Notes under the pieces: model-generated
Told to the model about the DNA's origin: nothing
The model's database searches: none
The model's input: only the letters and a program-made list of their open reading frames with translations
NCBI GenBank assembly: GCA_021604805.1
Contig: BQJR01000004.1
Location: forward strand, 1 to 64,000
Source of the DNA: Planctomycetota bacterium
Lineage (GTDB): Bacteria > Planctomycetota > B15-G4
Length of the DNA stretch: 64,000 nucleotides
Direction: 5' to 3'
Shown: positions 35,341 through 46,217 of the stretch, piece after piece
Position numbering within the stretch: the stretch's first letter is position 1
How the letters are laid out: every line of letters begins with the position of its first letter
Translations under genes and position numbers: made by a program

Positions 35341-36387
35341 TCACTTGGGCGGCAGCGGAGGCGCCGTGAGCGTGCACGGCTCGTCGAGGCTGTAGAGGAA
35401 GGACACGATGTCGCTGACCTGCTGGTCGCTGATCTTCTGCTTCTCGAGCTTCGGCGAGAGCCACGGGTTCTCGAGGCCGCCCTCAGCCATCAGGCGCACG
35501 GCTTCCTCGAGCGTGCGCACCGAACCGTTGTGGAAGTACGGCGCGCTCTTGCTGACGTCGCGCAAGGTGGGCGTCTTGAAGGCGCCGGTGTCTTGCTCGA
35601 GCTCGGTGCGCTTGCCGCGGCCCAGGTCGGGGTTCTCGTCGGCCATCCCGATGCCCACGTTGTGGAACTGCTGATCGGTGAACAACACGCCGGCGTGGCA
35701 CTCCACGCAGCCGAAGTCGTTGAACAACTTCCAGCCGCGCTTGGCGGCGGCGCCGGTGGCGTCGTTCTCACCGGCCTGCCAGCGATCGAAGCGCGAGTTC
35801 TTCGCGATCAGCGTGCGCATGTAAGCGGCCAGCGCCATCGGGATGTTCTCCACCGTGGCCGGCTCGTTGAACACGTTGACGAACTGCTCGCGGTAGCCCT
35901 CGATCTGGTTGAGCTTGACCACGATCGCCTCGGGATCGCTGGCGCCCATGTTGCCGCCGGTCCACGCGCCCTTGGCCTGCGCTTCGAGCGAGCCGGCGCG
36001 GCCGTCCCAGTAGAGGTTCTCGATGTAGCCGACGTTCCACATGGTCGGCGCCGAGCGCGTGAGTTGCTTGTCGAAGGCGCCGATGGCGAGCGCGCGACCG
36101 TCCGTCAACCCGTTCTCGCAGGTGTGGCAGCTGTAGCAACTGCGCACGCCGTCGCCGGACAGACGCGGGTCGTAGTAGAGCTGCCAACCGAGGCTCGCCT
36201 TCTCCCAGGTGAGCGGGTTCTGCTCGGGGATCGGCATGTAGTCGTACGACGCGATCGGGTCGTATTCGGCGGGGTCGGCGGGCAGCTCGAACCAGGGCGC
36301 CTCGAAGCGCGGTTCGGGACTGCTGCAAGCCCACACGAAGGCGGCGGCGACAACAAGGGCGAGGGCTGCAAAGCGCGGCAGTGACAT
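35341..36387 (-). CDS. di-haem cytochrome c peroxidase lipoprotein
   Basis: A 348-residue lipoprotein with lipobox VWAC (lipidated Cys21). Two haem motifs are present: CYSCH (Cys84, Cys87, His88) and CVECH near residue 228. Family phrases include 'APTMWNVGYIENLYWDGRAGS' and 'FKTPTLRDVSKSAPYFHNGSV'. The length is that of classical bacterial cytochrome c peroxidase, without the C-terminal extension of the paralogue at 29136-30812. It probably reduces hydrogen peroxide in the periplasm. A TAGAGT hexamer on the minus strand at 36433-36428 may be its -10 element. Confidence 0.93.
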   Translation of the reverse strand: MSLPRFAALALVVAAAFVWACSSPEPRFEAPWFELPADPAEYDPIASYDYMPIPEQNPLTWEKASLGWQLYYDPRLSGDGVRSCYSCHTCENGLTDGRALAIGAFDKQLTRSAPTMWNVGYIENLYWDGRAGSLEAQAKGAWTGGNMGASDPEAIVVKLNQIEGYREQFVNVFNEPATVENIPMALAAYMRTLIAKNSRFDRWQAGENDATGAAAKRGWKLFNDFGCVECHAGVLFTDQQFHNVGIGMADENPDLGRGKRTELEQDTGAFKTPTLRDVSKSAPYFHNGSVRTLEEAVRLMAEGGLENPWLSPKLEKQKISDQQVSDIVSFLYSLDEPCTLTAPPLPPK

Positions 36388-36505
36388 GCGATCCGGTCCG
36401 TGAGTCGGGGGAAGGAACGAGCGCTCGACTCTAGCAAAGCAGCGTGGCGGGACGTGTCGCGCGACTCGCGCACCACGCCCGCTGGGGATCGGCGTGTCAG
36501 TTTGC

Positions 36506-36511
36506 TAGACC
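36506..36511 (+). promoter_or_regulatory. extended -10-like element TGC-TAGACC
   Basis: TAGACC preceded by TGC matches an extended -10 (TGn before the hexamer). It is 7 bases before an ATG at 36518 and 60 bases before the glycosyltransferase start. Confidence 0.4.
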
Positions 36512-36517
36512 GCGGGC

Positions 36518-36574
36518 ATGGAACCCGCGCCGTCTTCGCTCACGCTTCGCCGGCCTGTGAGGCCGCAGTCGTGA
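36518..36574 (+). CDS. possible 18-codon leader peptide
   Basis: ATG at 36518 opens an 18-residue reading frame (MEPAPSSLTLRRPVRPQS) whose TGA overlaps the GTG start of the glycosyltransferase gene (GTGA at 36571-36574). With the -10-like element just upstream it could be a nearly leaderless uORF that couples translation to the membrane protein. No conservation evidence is available. Confidence 0.3.
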   Translation: MEPAPSSLTLRRPVRPQS

Positions 36575-38112
36575 GCGCAGCGCGCAACAAACTCTGCGGG
36601 CTGCTGCACGCACTCGGCGCGCTCGCCTTGCTCGGACTCCTGATCTCCAAGGCCGTGCTGCGTCCGCTCAGCCACGACGAACACCAGTTCGTGGCGCCGG
36701 CCGCGCTGTGGTGGCGCGAGGGCCTGCTGCCCTACCTCGACTACCCGCACTTCCACGCGCCCTACAGCGTGTTCTTGAACGCGCTGCCGATGGCACTGAG
36801 CGATCACCTGCTGCTCGGCGTGCGCGTGCTCTCGGCCCTGTGCGCGTTCGGCTTCCTGTTGTTGTTGCACCGCGCGCTGCACAGCGCGGCCCGGCGACGC
36901 GGCCTCACGCACGGACTCTGGCTCGCCGACGCCGCGGTCGTACTGGCCGTCGCGCAACCGCTCTTCGCCTACACCACAGCTCTCGCCTGGAACCACGACA
37001 ACGCCTTGCTCACGGCCTTCGCGGGCCTGCTCGTGGCAGCGGCGGCGCTGCGGCGCGGCGGTTGTGGACGCCGACTCCTGCTCGCAGGCCTGCTGCTCGC
37101 CGTGTCCGCGGGGCTGCGCCTGTCGATGGCGCCGCTCGGCCTGTGCCTCGTGATCGGCGTGGCGCTGTGCGCGACGCCCGAGCGTCGCACGCGTGCGGTG
37201 TTGCTCACGGTGCTCGGCGGCTTGCTGGGCAGCCTGCCCTTCCTCGTGCTCGTGGCGCTGGCGCCCAGCGCAGCCTGGTTCGGCAACATCGAGTACGCGT
37301 CGCTCAACACGCTCTTCCGCGAGCAACAAGGCTTCGAACTCGCGATGACGCTCACGCAGAAACTCAGCTGGCTGAAGCAAGCAGTGCTCACGCACCCTGC
37401 GGCCGTGGCGCTCGAACTGTTCGCCCTGTGGTCGCTGTGGCGCGTCGGGCCGAGTGGTTGGCGTGCCGCGCGACGCGAACAACCCGAGCTGCTGCTCGCG
37501 CTCGTGTTCCTACCGGGCTTGTGGCTCGGCGCACTCGCGGCCACTCCCGCGTGGCCGCAGTACTTCTTCGCGTCGATGATCTGGCTCGTGCCGCTCGCAG
37601 CCTGGGCCTCGTTGCAAACCGGCCACGGCCTCGCGACGCGCTGGTGGCTCCCGCTCGCTGCGGCCGTCGCGCTGGTGAGCGGTGCGCACGACTGGCACAC
37701 CCAACTCGTCCCTCCCACGCGCCACGGCCAGGGTGCGCTCGCCGTGCACGCCGCCGGCGAAGAGCTGGCCGCGCTGATCGGCTCGGGCCGCGTGCTCACG
37801 CGCGCGCCGATCCTCCCGCTCGAAGGCGGCGCGCGCATCGATGCTGCACTCGCTGGAGGTCCCTTCGGTTGGCGCGTGGAGCCTCTGCTCGACGAGACTC
37901 AGCGCGACGGCCAAGGCCTGCTGGGCCCCACGAGTGCGCACCGCCACCTGGAGCGTGACCTACCGGCCGCCCTGCTGCTGCTCGACGACGACGAGCCGCG
38001 CAAGCTCGACAGCGCGCTCGAGCTGGGCACGTGGGAGCCACAGATCCTCTCGCCGACGAGCTCGCGCTTCGGCCTCACGCTGCTGACTCCGCCCGAGCCC
38101 GAGGATCGCTAG
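36571..38112 (+). CDS. GT-C (GT39/ArnT-like) membrane glycosyltransferase
   Basis: A 513-residue polytopic protein with about ten hydrophobic helices between residues 10 and 390. The first periplasmic loop carries an acidic pair (SHDEHQF), the expected catalytic or metal site of GT-C enzymes that use lipid-linked sugar donors, followed by 'YLDYPHFHAPY'. The C-terminal 110 residues are soluble. Acceptor and sugar are unknown; a role in envelope glycan or protein glycosylation is likely. GTG 36571 is the first good start. The frame stays open upstream to 36400, but that stretch reads as non-coding. Confidence 0.8.
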   Translation: MSAARNKLCGLLHALGALALLGLLISKAVLRPLSHDEHQFVAPAALWWREGLLPYLDYPHFHAPYSVFLNALPMALSDHLLLGVRVLSALCAFGFLLLLHRALHSAARRRGLTHGLWLADAAVVLAVAQPLFAYTTALAWNHDNALLTAFAGLLVAAAALRRGGCGRRLLLAGLLLAVSAGLRLSMAPLGLCLVIGVALCATPERRTRAVLLTVLGGLLGSLPFLVLVALAPSAAWFGNIEYASLNTLFREQQGFELAMTLTQKLSWLKQAVLTHPAAVALELFALWSLWRVGPSGWRAARREQPELLLALVFLPGLWLGALAATPAWPQYFFASMIWLVPLAAWASLQTGHGLATRWWLPLAAAVALVSGAHDWHTQLVPPTRHGQGALAVHAAGEELAALIGSGRVLTRAPILPLEGGARIDAALAGGPFGWRVEPLLDETQRDGQGLLGPTSAHRHLERDLPAALLLLDDDEPRKLDSALELGTWEPQILSPTSSRFGLTLLTPPEPEDR

Positions 38113-38115
38113 ACT
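38110..38115 (+). promoter_or_regulatory. TAGACT -10-like hexamer before pepN
   Basis: TAGACT, 25 bases before the pepN ATG. Its first T lies within the stop codon (TAG, 38110-38112) of the preceding gene. CCCCGGAG at 38127-38134 may be the ribosome-binding site. Confidence 0.4.
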
Positions 38116-38139
38116 GGGCCTCCGTCCCCGGAGTCCGAC

Positions 38140-40782
38140 ATGAGCACCACCACCGCAGCGGCGCCCGCCGCCATCCGCCTCGCTGATTACCGTCCGCCGG
38201 CGTGGCGCGCCAGCACGGTGGAGCTGTGCTTCGACCTGCACGACGCCCACACCGACGTCGACGCCACGGTGGTCTACGAGCTGGCCCAAGAGCGCGGCGC
38301 CGAGTTCCCCGAACTGGTGCTCGACGGCGAAGAGCTGCAGCTCCTGAGCGTGCTCATCGACGGCGCCGAACCCGAGCACGCACCGCGCTTCGAAGGCGAG
38401 CGTCTCGTGCTGCAACCGACCAGCGAGCGCTTCACACTGGCCATCCGCACGCGCATCGACCCGGCGAACAACACCGCGCTCTCCGGCCTGTACCGCTCGG
38501 GCTCCGTGTACTGCACGCAGATGGAGGCCGAGGGTTTCCGCCGCGTGACGTACTTCCAAGACCGTCCCGACGTGCTCGCCACCTACACGACCACCGTGCG
38601 CGCCGACCGCACGCGCTACCCGGTGCTGCTCGCCAACGGCAACCTCGTGCAGGCGCGCGCGCTCGCCGACAACCGTCACGAAGCGGTGTGGCACGACCCG
38701 CATCCGAAGCCTTGCTACCTGTTCGCCTTGGTCGCGGGTGATCTCGAAGTCGTGGACGACGAGTTCGTCACGCGCTCGGGTCGTGAGGTCACGCTCAAGC
38801 TCTTCGTGGACCCGGGCAACACCGGCCGCGCGCCGCACGCCATGGAGTCGCTCAAGCGCGCCATGCGCTGGGACGAGCAACGCTTCGGCCGCGAGTACGA
38901 CCTCGACATCTTCATGATCGTGGCCGTGTCTGACTTCAACATGGGCGCGATGGAGAACAAGGGCCTCAACATCTTCAACGCCGCCGCCGTGCTCTGCGAC
39001 GACGCCTCCTCCACCGACGACGACTTCACGCGCATCGAAGCCATCGTGGGCCACGAGTACTTCCACAACTGGTCGGGCAACCGCGTCACCTGCCGCGACT
39101 GGTTCCAGCTCTCGCTCAAGGAAGGCTTCACGGTCTACCGCGACCAGGAGTTCACGGCCGACCTGCACAGCCGCGCCGTGGCGCGCATCATCGACGTGCG
39201 CCAGTTGCGCTCGATGCAGTTCCCCGAAGATGCGGGCCCCATGGCGCACCCGGTGCGTCCCACGCAGTACCTCGCCATCGACAACTTCTACACGACCACG
39301 ATCTATGAAAAGGGCGCCGAGCTGATCCGCATGATGGCCACGCTGCTCGGGCGCGACGGCTTCCGCAAAGGCTGCGACCTCTACTTCGAGCGTCACGACG
39401 GCCAGGCCGCCACCACCGAAGACTTCGCGCGCGCGCTCACCGACGCCACCGGCAAGGACCTCACCGGCCTGCGCGGTTGGTACGAGCAGGCCGGCACGCC
39501 GGTGCTCACCGCCCTCACGCGTTGGGACGCCGCCACGAACAGTTTGGAGCTCACGCTCAACCAACGCACGCCGCCCACGCCGGGCCAACCCGACAAGCAG
39601 CCGGTCACGATTCCGGTGCGCATGGCGCTCTTCGGTCGCGACGGTCGCGCGCTCCCGCTCCAGCTCGCCGACGAGTCCACGGCCGGCGACAGCGAACGCG
39701 TGCTCGAACTCGCGTCGGCCACGCAGAGCTGGCGCTTCGTGGGGCTGCCGTCCGAGCCGCTGCCGTCCCTGCTGCGCGACTTCAGCGCGCCGGTGCATCT
39801 CGAGCAGCCGTTGAGCGACGAGCAACTCGCCTTCCTCGCGCGCCACGACGACGACCTCTTCAACCGTTGGGAAGCCGTGCAGCGCCTGGCCACGAACAGC
39901 CTGCTCGCCCTGGTCGACGACGCGCGCGCCGGCGAAACACTGCAACTCCCCACGCTGCTTCGCGACACGCTCGACACCTTGCTCGACGACCGCGCGCTCG
40001 ACCCGGCCTTCGCCGCCGTGGCGCTGCAACTCCCCGAAGTCGTGGAGCTCGCCGAACGCATGCAGCCCTTCGAGCCCGAGCTGCTCGAAGCCGCCTACAC
40101 CGCTGTCTCGCGCGGCTACGCGCAGCATGCAGGCGAGCGCTTGGCCGCGCGTCGAGCCGAGTTGCGCGCGCATCCGGGAGCGGGCGCCGAAGCCGCGGGA
40201 CGTCGCGCACTGGCGAACATCTGCCTCTCGTGGTGGATGTCGAGCGGCGACCGCGCAGCGATCGAAGCCTGCGCCGAGCAGTACCACGCCGCCGAACAGA
40301 TGACCGACGCGCAGGCCGCGCTCGAAGAGCTGTGTCACCTCGACACACCGCAACGCGACGCGGCCCTGGCGCACTTCCTGAAGCGCTGGCGCAACGACAA
40401 GCTGGTGCTCAACAAGTGGTTCGCCGCGCAGGCCAAGTCGTTGCGCGGCGACACGCTGGAACGCGTGGAGGCGCTCGCCGAACACCCGGCATTCGACACG
40501 GGCAACCCCAACCACCTGCGCGCGCTGTACCGCAATCTCGGCCGCAACTTGCTGCGCTTCCACCATCGCTCGGGCAGCGGCTACGCGCTGCTGGCTCGGG
40601 TGCTGCTCCAGGTCGACGCGCGCAACCCGGTTCTCGCGGGGCGTCTCGGCACGCTCTTCCTCGGTTGGCGACGCCTCGACAGCGCGCGCCAAGACCTCGT
40701 GCGAGGAGAGCTGCGCGCCCTGCTCGACGGCCCCAAGCTCTCGACCAACCTCTTCGAGGTGCTCAGCCAAGCGCTCGGCTGA
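38140..40782 (+). CDS. pepN: aminopeptidase N
   Basis: An 880-residue M1 zinc aminopeptidase that removes N-terminal residues from peptides in the cytoplasm (no signal peptide). The GAMEN exopeptidase motif appears as MGAMENKGLN near 267. The zinc site is HEYFHNW with His305, Glu306 and His309, and the third ligand is Glu328 in SLKEGFT. The DUF3458-type and C-terminal helical domains of gamma-proteobacterial PepN are present, and the length matches E. coli PepN (870). It is one of the clearest calls in the window. Confidence 0.97.
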   Translation: MSTTTAAAPAAIRLADYRPPAWRASTVELCFDLHDAHTDVDATVVYELAQERGAEFPELVLDGEELQLLSVLIDGAEPEHAPRFEGERLVLQPTSERFTLAIRTRIDPANNTALSGLYRSGSVYCTQMEAEGFRRVTYFQDRPDVLATYTTTVRADRTRYPVLLANGNLVQARALADNRHEAVWHDPHPKPCYLFALVAGDLEVVDDEFVTRSGREVTLKLFVDPGNTGRAPHAMESLKRAMRWDEQRFGREYDLDIFMIVAVSDFNMGAMENKGLNIFNAAAVLCDDASSTDDDFTRIEAIVGHEYFHNWSGNRVTCRDWFQLSLKEGFTVYRDQEFTADLHSRAVARIIDVRQLRSMQFPEDAGPMAHPVRPTQYLAIDNFYTTTIYEKGAELIRMMATLLGRDGFRKGCDLYFERHDGQAATTEDFARALTDATGKDLTGLRGWYEQAGTPVLTALTRWDAATNSLELTLNQRTPPTPGQPDKQPVTIPVRMALFGRDGRALPLQLADESTAGDSERVLELASATQSWRFVGLPSEPLPSLLRDFSAPVHLEQPLSDEQLAFLARHDDDLFNRWEAVQRLATNSLLALVDDARAGETLQLPTLLRDTLDTLLDDRALDPAFAAVALQLPEVVELAERMQPFEPELLEAAYTAVSRGYAQHAGERLAARRAELRAHPGAGAEAAGRRALANICLSWWMSSGDRAAIEACAEQYHAAEQMTDAQAALEELCHLDTPQRDAALAHFLKRWRNDKLVLNKWFAAQAKSLRGDTLERVEALAEHPAFDTGNPNHLRALYRNLGRNLLRFHHRSGSGYALLARVLLQVDARNPVLAGRLGTLFLGWRRLDSARQDLVRGELRALLDGPKLSTNLFEVLSQALG

Positions 40783-40800
40783 ACCCTCCGCTGAGCCCTG

Positions 40801-40848
40801 AAAAAAGCACGGCTCGCCGCAAAACCTCCCAGTTCGCGGCGAGCCGTG
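40801..40848 (-). terminator. intrinsic terminator reading leftward
   Basis: CACGGCTCGCCGC (40808-40820) and GCGGCGAGCCGTG (40836-40848) form a perfect 13-bp stem with a 15-base loop. The run AAAAAA at 40801-40806 becomes six Us only for a minus-strand transcript. On the plus strand it could still act as a weaker 3' stem for pepN, which ends 25 bases before the first arm. Confidence 0.6.
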
Positions 40849-41099
40849 GGTTCAAAGTCCCTGTCGCCCACCTTTGAGGTGCACGCCCGGGGGCGTCAAC
40901 TCATCGAGCCTCGTTCCTCGCGTGCCCGCGCAGGAAACCAGTCTCGCTACCTCCCTCAGCGGGAGTGAGCGCGCAATCGGACAGACGCTCTGCGCTTTTT
41001 TCTCAAAGCGTGCTGTCCCGCTCGGACCCGACAGTCCGCTTGGGACTGCGAGAGCGTGATCGGGCGCACCCTGGTTCCAGCGGAGTGTGGAATCGTGGG

Positions 41100-41105
41100 T
41101 AGACT
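41100..41105 (+). promoter_or_regulatory. TAGACT -10-like hexamer before the sigma-like gene
   Basis: TAGACT, 125 bases before the ATG at 41225 and 11 bases before the first of two palindromes. A transcript starting near 41112 would carry both palindromes in its leader. Confidence 0.4.
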
Positions 41106-41115
41106 CGAAGAGCGG

Positions 41116-41169
41116 TCTCCCCGGGGAGTGTGCGTTCTCCTGCACGGAGGGGCCGTGTCTCCCCGGGGA
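41116..41169. promoter_or_regulatory. two identical palindromes 42 bp apart
   Basis: TCTCCCCGGGGA occurs at 41116-41127 and again at 41158-41169. The start-to-start distance of 42 bp is close to four helical turns, so both sites face the same side of DNA. They could be operators for a cooperative dimer, or hairpins in the leader RNA. Confidence 0.5.
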
Positions 41170-41224
41170 TTCCCAGCCGAGCGGCGCTGCGCCGCGCGGT
41201 CAGTCAGAACCTCGGAGACCCAAC

Positions 41225-41491
41225 ATGGACGCCACCCTGACCAGCAGCACCACCACGCAACCGGACATCCGGCCGATCATCGGGCGTGAGCACCTGATGA
41301 TCGCGCTGCTTCGGCTCGGACAACCCGAGCGCGAACTGATCGACCTGCACTTCCGTGGCGAGAGCCTTGCCTGCATCGCCCGCCGCGCCAAGCTCGACCT
41401 CCCCACCGCGCGCGCGCGCCTGCACCGAGTGCTCGCCCGAACGCGTGAACTGGCTGCCAATCTAGCCAGCGTCGCACCAGCGGCGGCTTGA
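41225..41491 (+). CDS. stand-alone sigma-region-4-like small protein
   Basis: An 88-residue protein. Residues 30-80 form the helix-turn-helix of sigma region 4 (LGQPERELIDLHFRGESLAC then IARRAKLDLPTARARLHRVL), but region 2, which contacts the -10 element and core polymerase, is absent. It could be a DNA-binding regulator, an anti-sigma-like competitor, or half of a split sigma factor. A GGAG site lies 8 bases before ATG 41225. The gene is preceded by paired palindromes and followed by hairpins and an FG-GAP gene, which it may regulate. No family name is given. Confidence 0.78.
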   Translation: MDATLTSSTTTQPDIRPIIGREHLMIALLRLGQPERELIDLHFRGESLACIARRAKLDLPTARARLHRVLARTRELAANLASVAPAAA

Positions 41492-41835
41492 TCCCGGCCG
41501 GGCCCGAGGAGCGGGCCCGTTCAGACTGGGAGGCTCCCGCCTTCCCGTCACCACCAGCGGAGCGTGATGCCTGAGGCATCGCGGGTGGTCGCACGGGGGA
41601 TGTTGCACAGGGTCGGTACCCGTTGATGGTCGCACGCATGAAGGCGCGGCGGCCATCGCAGGGGTCGCTCAGCGTCACGGCACGAGCTGTGTCAGCTCGC
41701 GAGCAGCCCCGCACGCGACATCCTCTTGTTGTCTTGCGACGCACCAGCGCGCTGCTCGGTGGACCCCGAGATCGACGGAACTCGGGTCACCCCCACCTGC
41801 TCGCCTCCCGATGAGGCGAGACGCGAGACACCTTG
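41492..41835. other. 344-bp gap with four consecutive hairpins
   Basis: No gene seen. Hairpins: CGGGCCCG arms at 41499-41506 and 41512-41519; ACCACC/GGTGGT enclosing GATGCC/GGCATC at 41550-41589; imperfect GACC...GGTC arms around 41762-41788; and CTCGCCTC/GAGGCGAG at 41800-41820, which ends 15 bases before the next start codon. Confidence 0.5.
41499..41519 (+). terminator. hairpin after the sigma-like gene
   Basis: Two copies of the palindrome CGGGCCCG (41499-41506, 41512-41519) around AGGAG form an 8-bp GC stem, 7 bases after the stop codon. Only TT follows, so its strength as a terminator is unclear. Confidence 0.45.
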
Positions 41836-43533
41836 ATGACGTACCACCCTAAGACTTCTCACTGGTTGAGTTTCGGCATCGCGCTGCTGCTGAGCGCGCC
41901 CTCCCTTTCCGCCCAAGCCACGCCGCAGGAGCTCACACGCTTCGCTGGCGACATCGCTGGCGGACAACTCGGCACCACGGCCTACGTGGGTGATGTCAAC
42001 GGAGACGGCGTGCCGGAGTTCGCCGTCGCCGCCGCGCACCGCGACCACAGCTCCAAGCTCAACACCGGGCGCGTCCAGCTCATCGACGGCGCCACCTTCA
42101 GCGTGCTCTGGAGCGTGCTCGACGACACTCCCCACGCGCAGCTCGGCACGAGTCTCGCCGGGCTCCACGATGCCGACGGTGACGGTGTTCCCGACCTGGC
42201 CGCCGGCGCCCCCGGCGCAGACGGCAGCGGACAGACCGGCCGCGTCCTGATCCTCTCAGGCGTCGACGGCAGCGTGCTCAAGGTCCTCACCGGAACCCAG
42301 GCAGGCGGACGCTTCGGCGCGAGCCTCGCCGCGCTGCACGACCTCGACAGCGACGGACACGCCGAGATCGTGATCGGCGCCCCCGGCGAAGACACCGGCG
42401 ACCTCAACACCGGCAGCGCCTACGTGATCGACCCGATCTCGGGCGTGATCTTCAACTCCTTCAGTGGCGTCGAGAGCGGCGACGGCCTGGGCACCTCGGT
42501 CAGCGGCTCGGGTTCGCTCGTGGCCAACATGCAGGTGATGTTCCACGACGACCCGATCCCGACCATCGGCTGCACCCCGGGTTCCTCACTCAGCCTCGGC
42601 GCGCCGCAGGAAGCCAGCGGCGGCAACGGCTACGTGATGCTGGTCGACCCGCTCACCGCAGAGATCCACGCGACCGAAACCGGCAAGGACGCCTTCGACC
42701 GCTTCGGCAGCTCGAGTGTGAGTGTCGGCGACCTCGACGGCGACGGCATCCCCGAACTCTTCGTCGGGAGCGATCCGCGCAACAGCGCGAACCACGCCAC
42801 GGGCGAGGGCTACACGCGCTTGCTCACGGGCAGCGGCGTGCTCAAGAACGAGCGCGAAGGCACGGAGATCGGCAACAACTACGGCGTCGCGGTGGTCGGC
42901 ACGGGTGACGTGGACGGCGACGGCATCCCCGACTACCTCGTGGGTGAGTCGCGCGACGACACCGCCGGCACCGACGCCGGTCGCATCGTGTTGCACTCGG
43001 GCGCCGACCACAGCGAACTCGCGCAAGTGCTCGGCGAGCAGAGCGGTGAACAGTTCGGTTCGCTCGTCAGCGCCGTGGGTGACCTCAACGGCGACGGGCT
43101 CGCCGAGTTCGCCGCCGCGGCTCCGCAACACGACGGCCAACGCGGCGAGCTGCGTGTGTTCACGCTCACGCCCTGGAGCAAGGTCGGCGGCGGCGTGCCC
43201 GGCAGCACCGGCGTGGCGCAACTCAGCGGGCGCGGCGGCGTGCTCGGCGGGCACGACATCCAGCTCGTGCTGAGCGGCGCACCGGCCTTCGCCGACGCCC
43301 GCATCGTGTACGGCAGCACGCTCCTCACCGACACGGACGGCAAGCCGCTGCCCAGCTCGGACGTGATCGTCAGCGGCCTCAGCACCGATGCCAACGGCGA
43401 GCTGACCCACCGCATCACCTGGCCGAGCGGCATGCCCTCCGGCGTGACCACCTGGTTCCAGGTGATCCTCGACGACGAGAGCGTGTCGGGCGGTGAGAGC
43501 AGCTCCACGGTGATCGGCGGCACCACGCCTTGA
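41836..43533 (+). CDS. secreted FG-GAP beta-propeller protein with C-terminal module
   Basis: A 565-residue exported protein. The signal peptide ends near residue 26 (APSLSAQA). Six clear integrin-type FG-GAP units (GDVNGDGVPEFAV, HDADGDGVPDLAA, HDLDSDGHAEIVI, GDLDGDGIPELFV, GDVDGDGIPDYLV, GDLNGDGLAEFAA) plus one degenerate unit near residues 205-260, which has a Cys and an insertion, make seven. The last 110 residues are the shared exported-protein module. ATG 41836 is preferred over TTG 41833. It converges with the kinase operon, 31 bases away. A long hairpin-rich leader precedes it. Likely role is cell-surface binding. Confidence 0.85.
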   Translation: MTYHPKTSHWLSFGIALLLSAPSLSAQATPQELTRFAGDIAGGQLGTTAYVGDVNGDGVPEFAVAAAHRDHSSKLNTGRVQLIDGATFSVLWSVLDDTPHAQLGTSLAGLHDADGDGVPDLAAGAPGADGSGQTGRVLILSGVDGSVLKVLTGTQAGGRFGASLAALHDLDSDGHAEIVIGAPGEDTGDLNTGSAYVIDPISGVIFNSFSGVESGDGLGTSVSGSGSLVANMQVMFHDDPIPTIGCTPGSSLSLGAPQEASGGNGYVMLVDPLTAEIHATETGKDAFDRFGSSSVSVGDLDGDGIPELFVGSDPRNSANHATGEGYTRLLTGSGVLKNEREGTEIGNNYGVAVVGTGDVDGDGIPDYLVGESRDDTAGTDAGRIVLHSGADHSELAQVLGEQSGEQFGSLVSAVGDLNGDGLAEFAAAAPQHDGQRGELRVFTLTPWSKVGGGVPGSTGVAQLSGRGGVLGGHDIQLVLSGAPAFADARIVYGSTLLTDTDGKPLPSSDVIVSGLSTDANGELTHRITWPSGMPSGVTTWFQVILDDESVSGGESSSTVIGGTTP

Positions 43534-43564
43534 TGCCGGCGGCGCGCGCGGCCCCCGCGCGCGC

Positions 43565-46144
<2,580 letters not shown>

Positions 46145-46217
46145 CGCTTCCTTGTTCCGGAACGCGGGGTGGTCGTCGCCCTCGCCGTCGTCCGACGAGC
46201 TCGAGCTGCTGGGCCAG

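Larger units (their letters stand above)
40783..41224. other. 442-bp regulatory gap with terminator and paired palindromes
   Basis: No protein-coding gene is convincing. It holds an inverted repeat whose T-run lies on the minus strand (40801-40848), a T-run at 40998-41003, a TAGACT hexamer at 41100-41105, and two copies of a 12-bp palindrome (41116-41127 and 41158-41169) before the small sigma-like gene. Confidence 0.5.

Noticed and set aside
36400..36570. N-terminal extension of the membrane glycosyltransferase
   Set aside because: The reading is Arg/Ser-rich and crosses a promoter-like element; the GTG at 36571 gives a normal cytoplasmic N-terminus before the first helix.
37960..40770. 936-codon open frame antisense to pepN
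   Set aside because: pepN is certain from its HEYFHNW and GAMEN motifs; the antisense frame is a by-product of third-position GC.
40852..41145. 97-codon minus-strand gene in the pepN downstream gap
   Set aside because: No ribosome-binding site and no protein-like pattern; the segment holds palindromes and a promoter-like hexamer instead.
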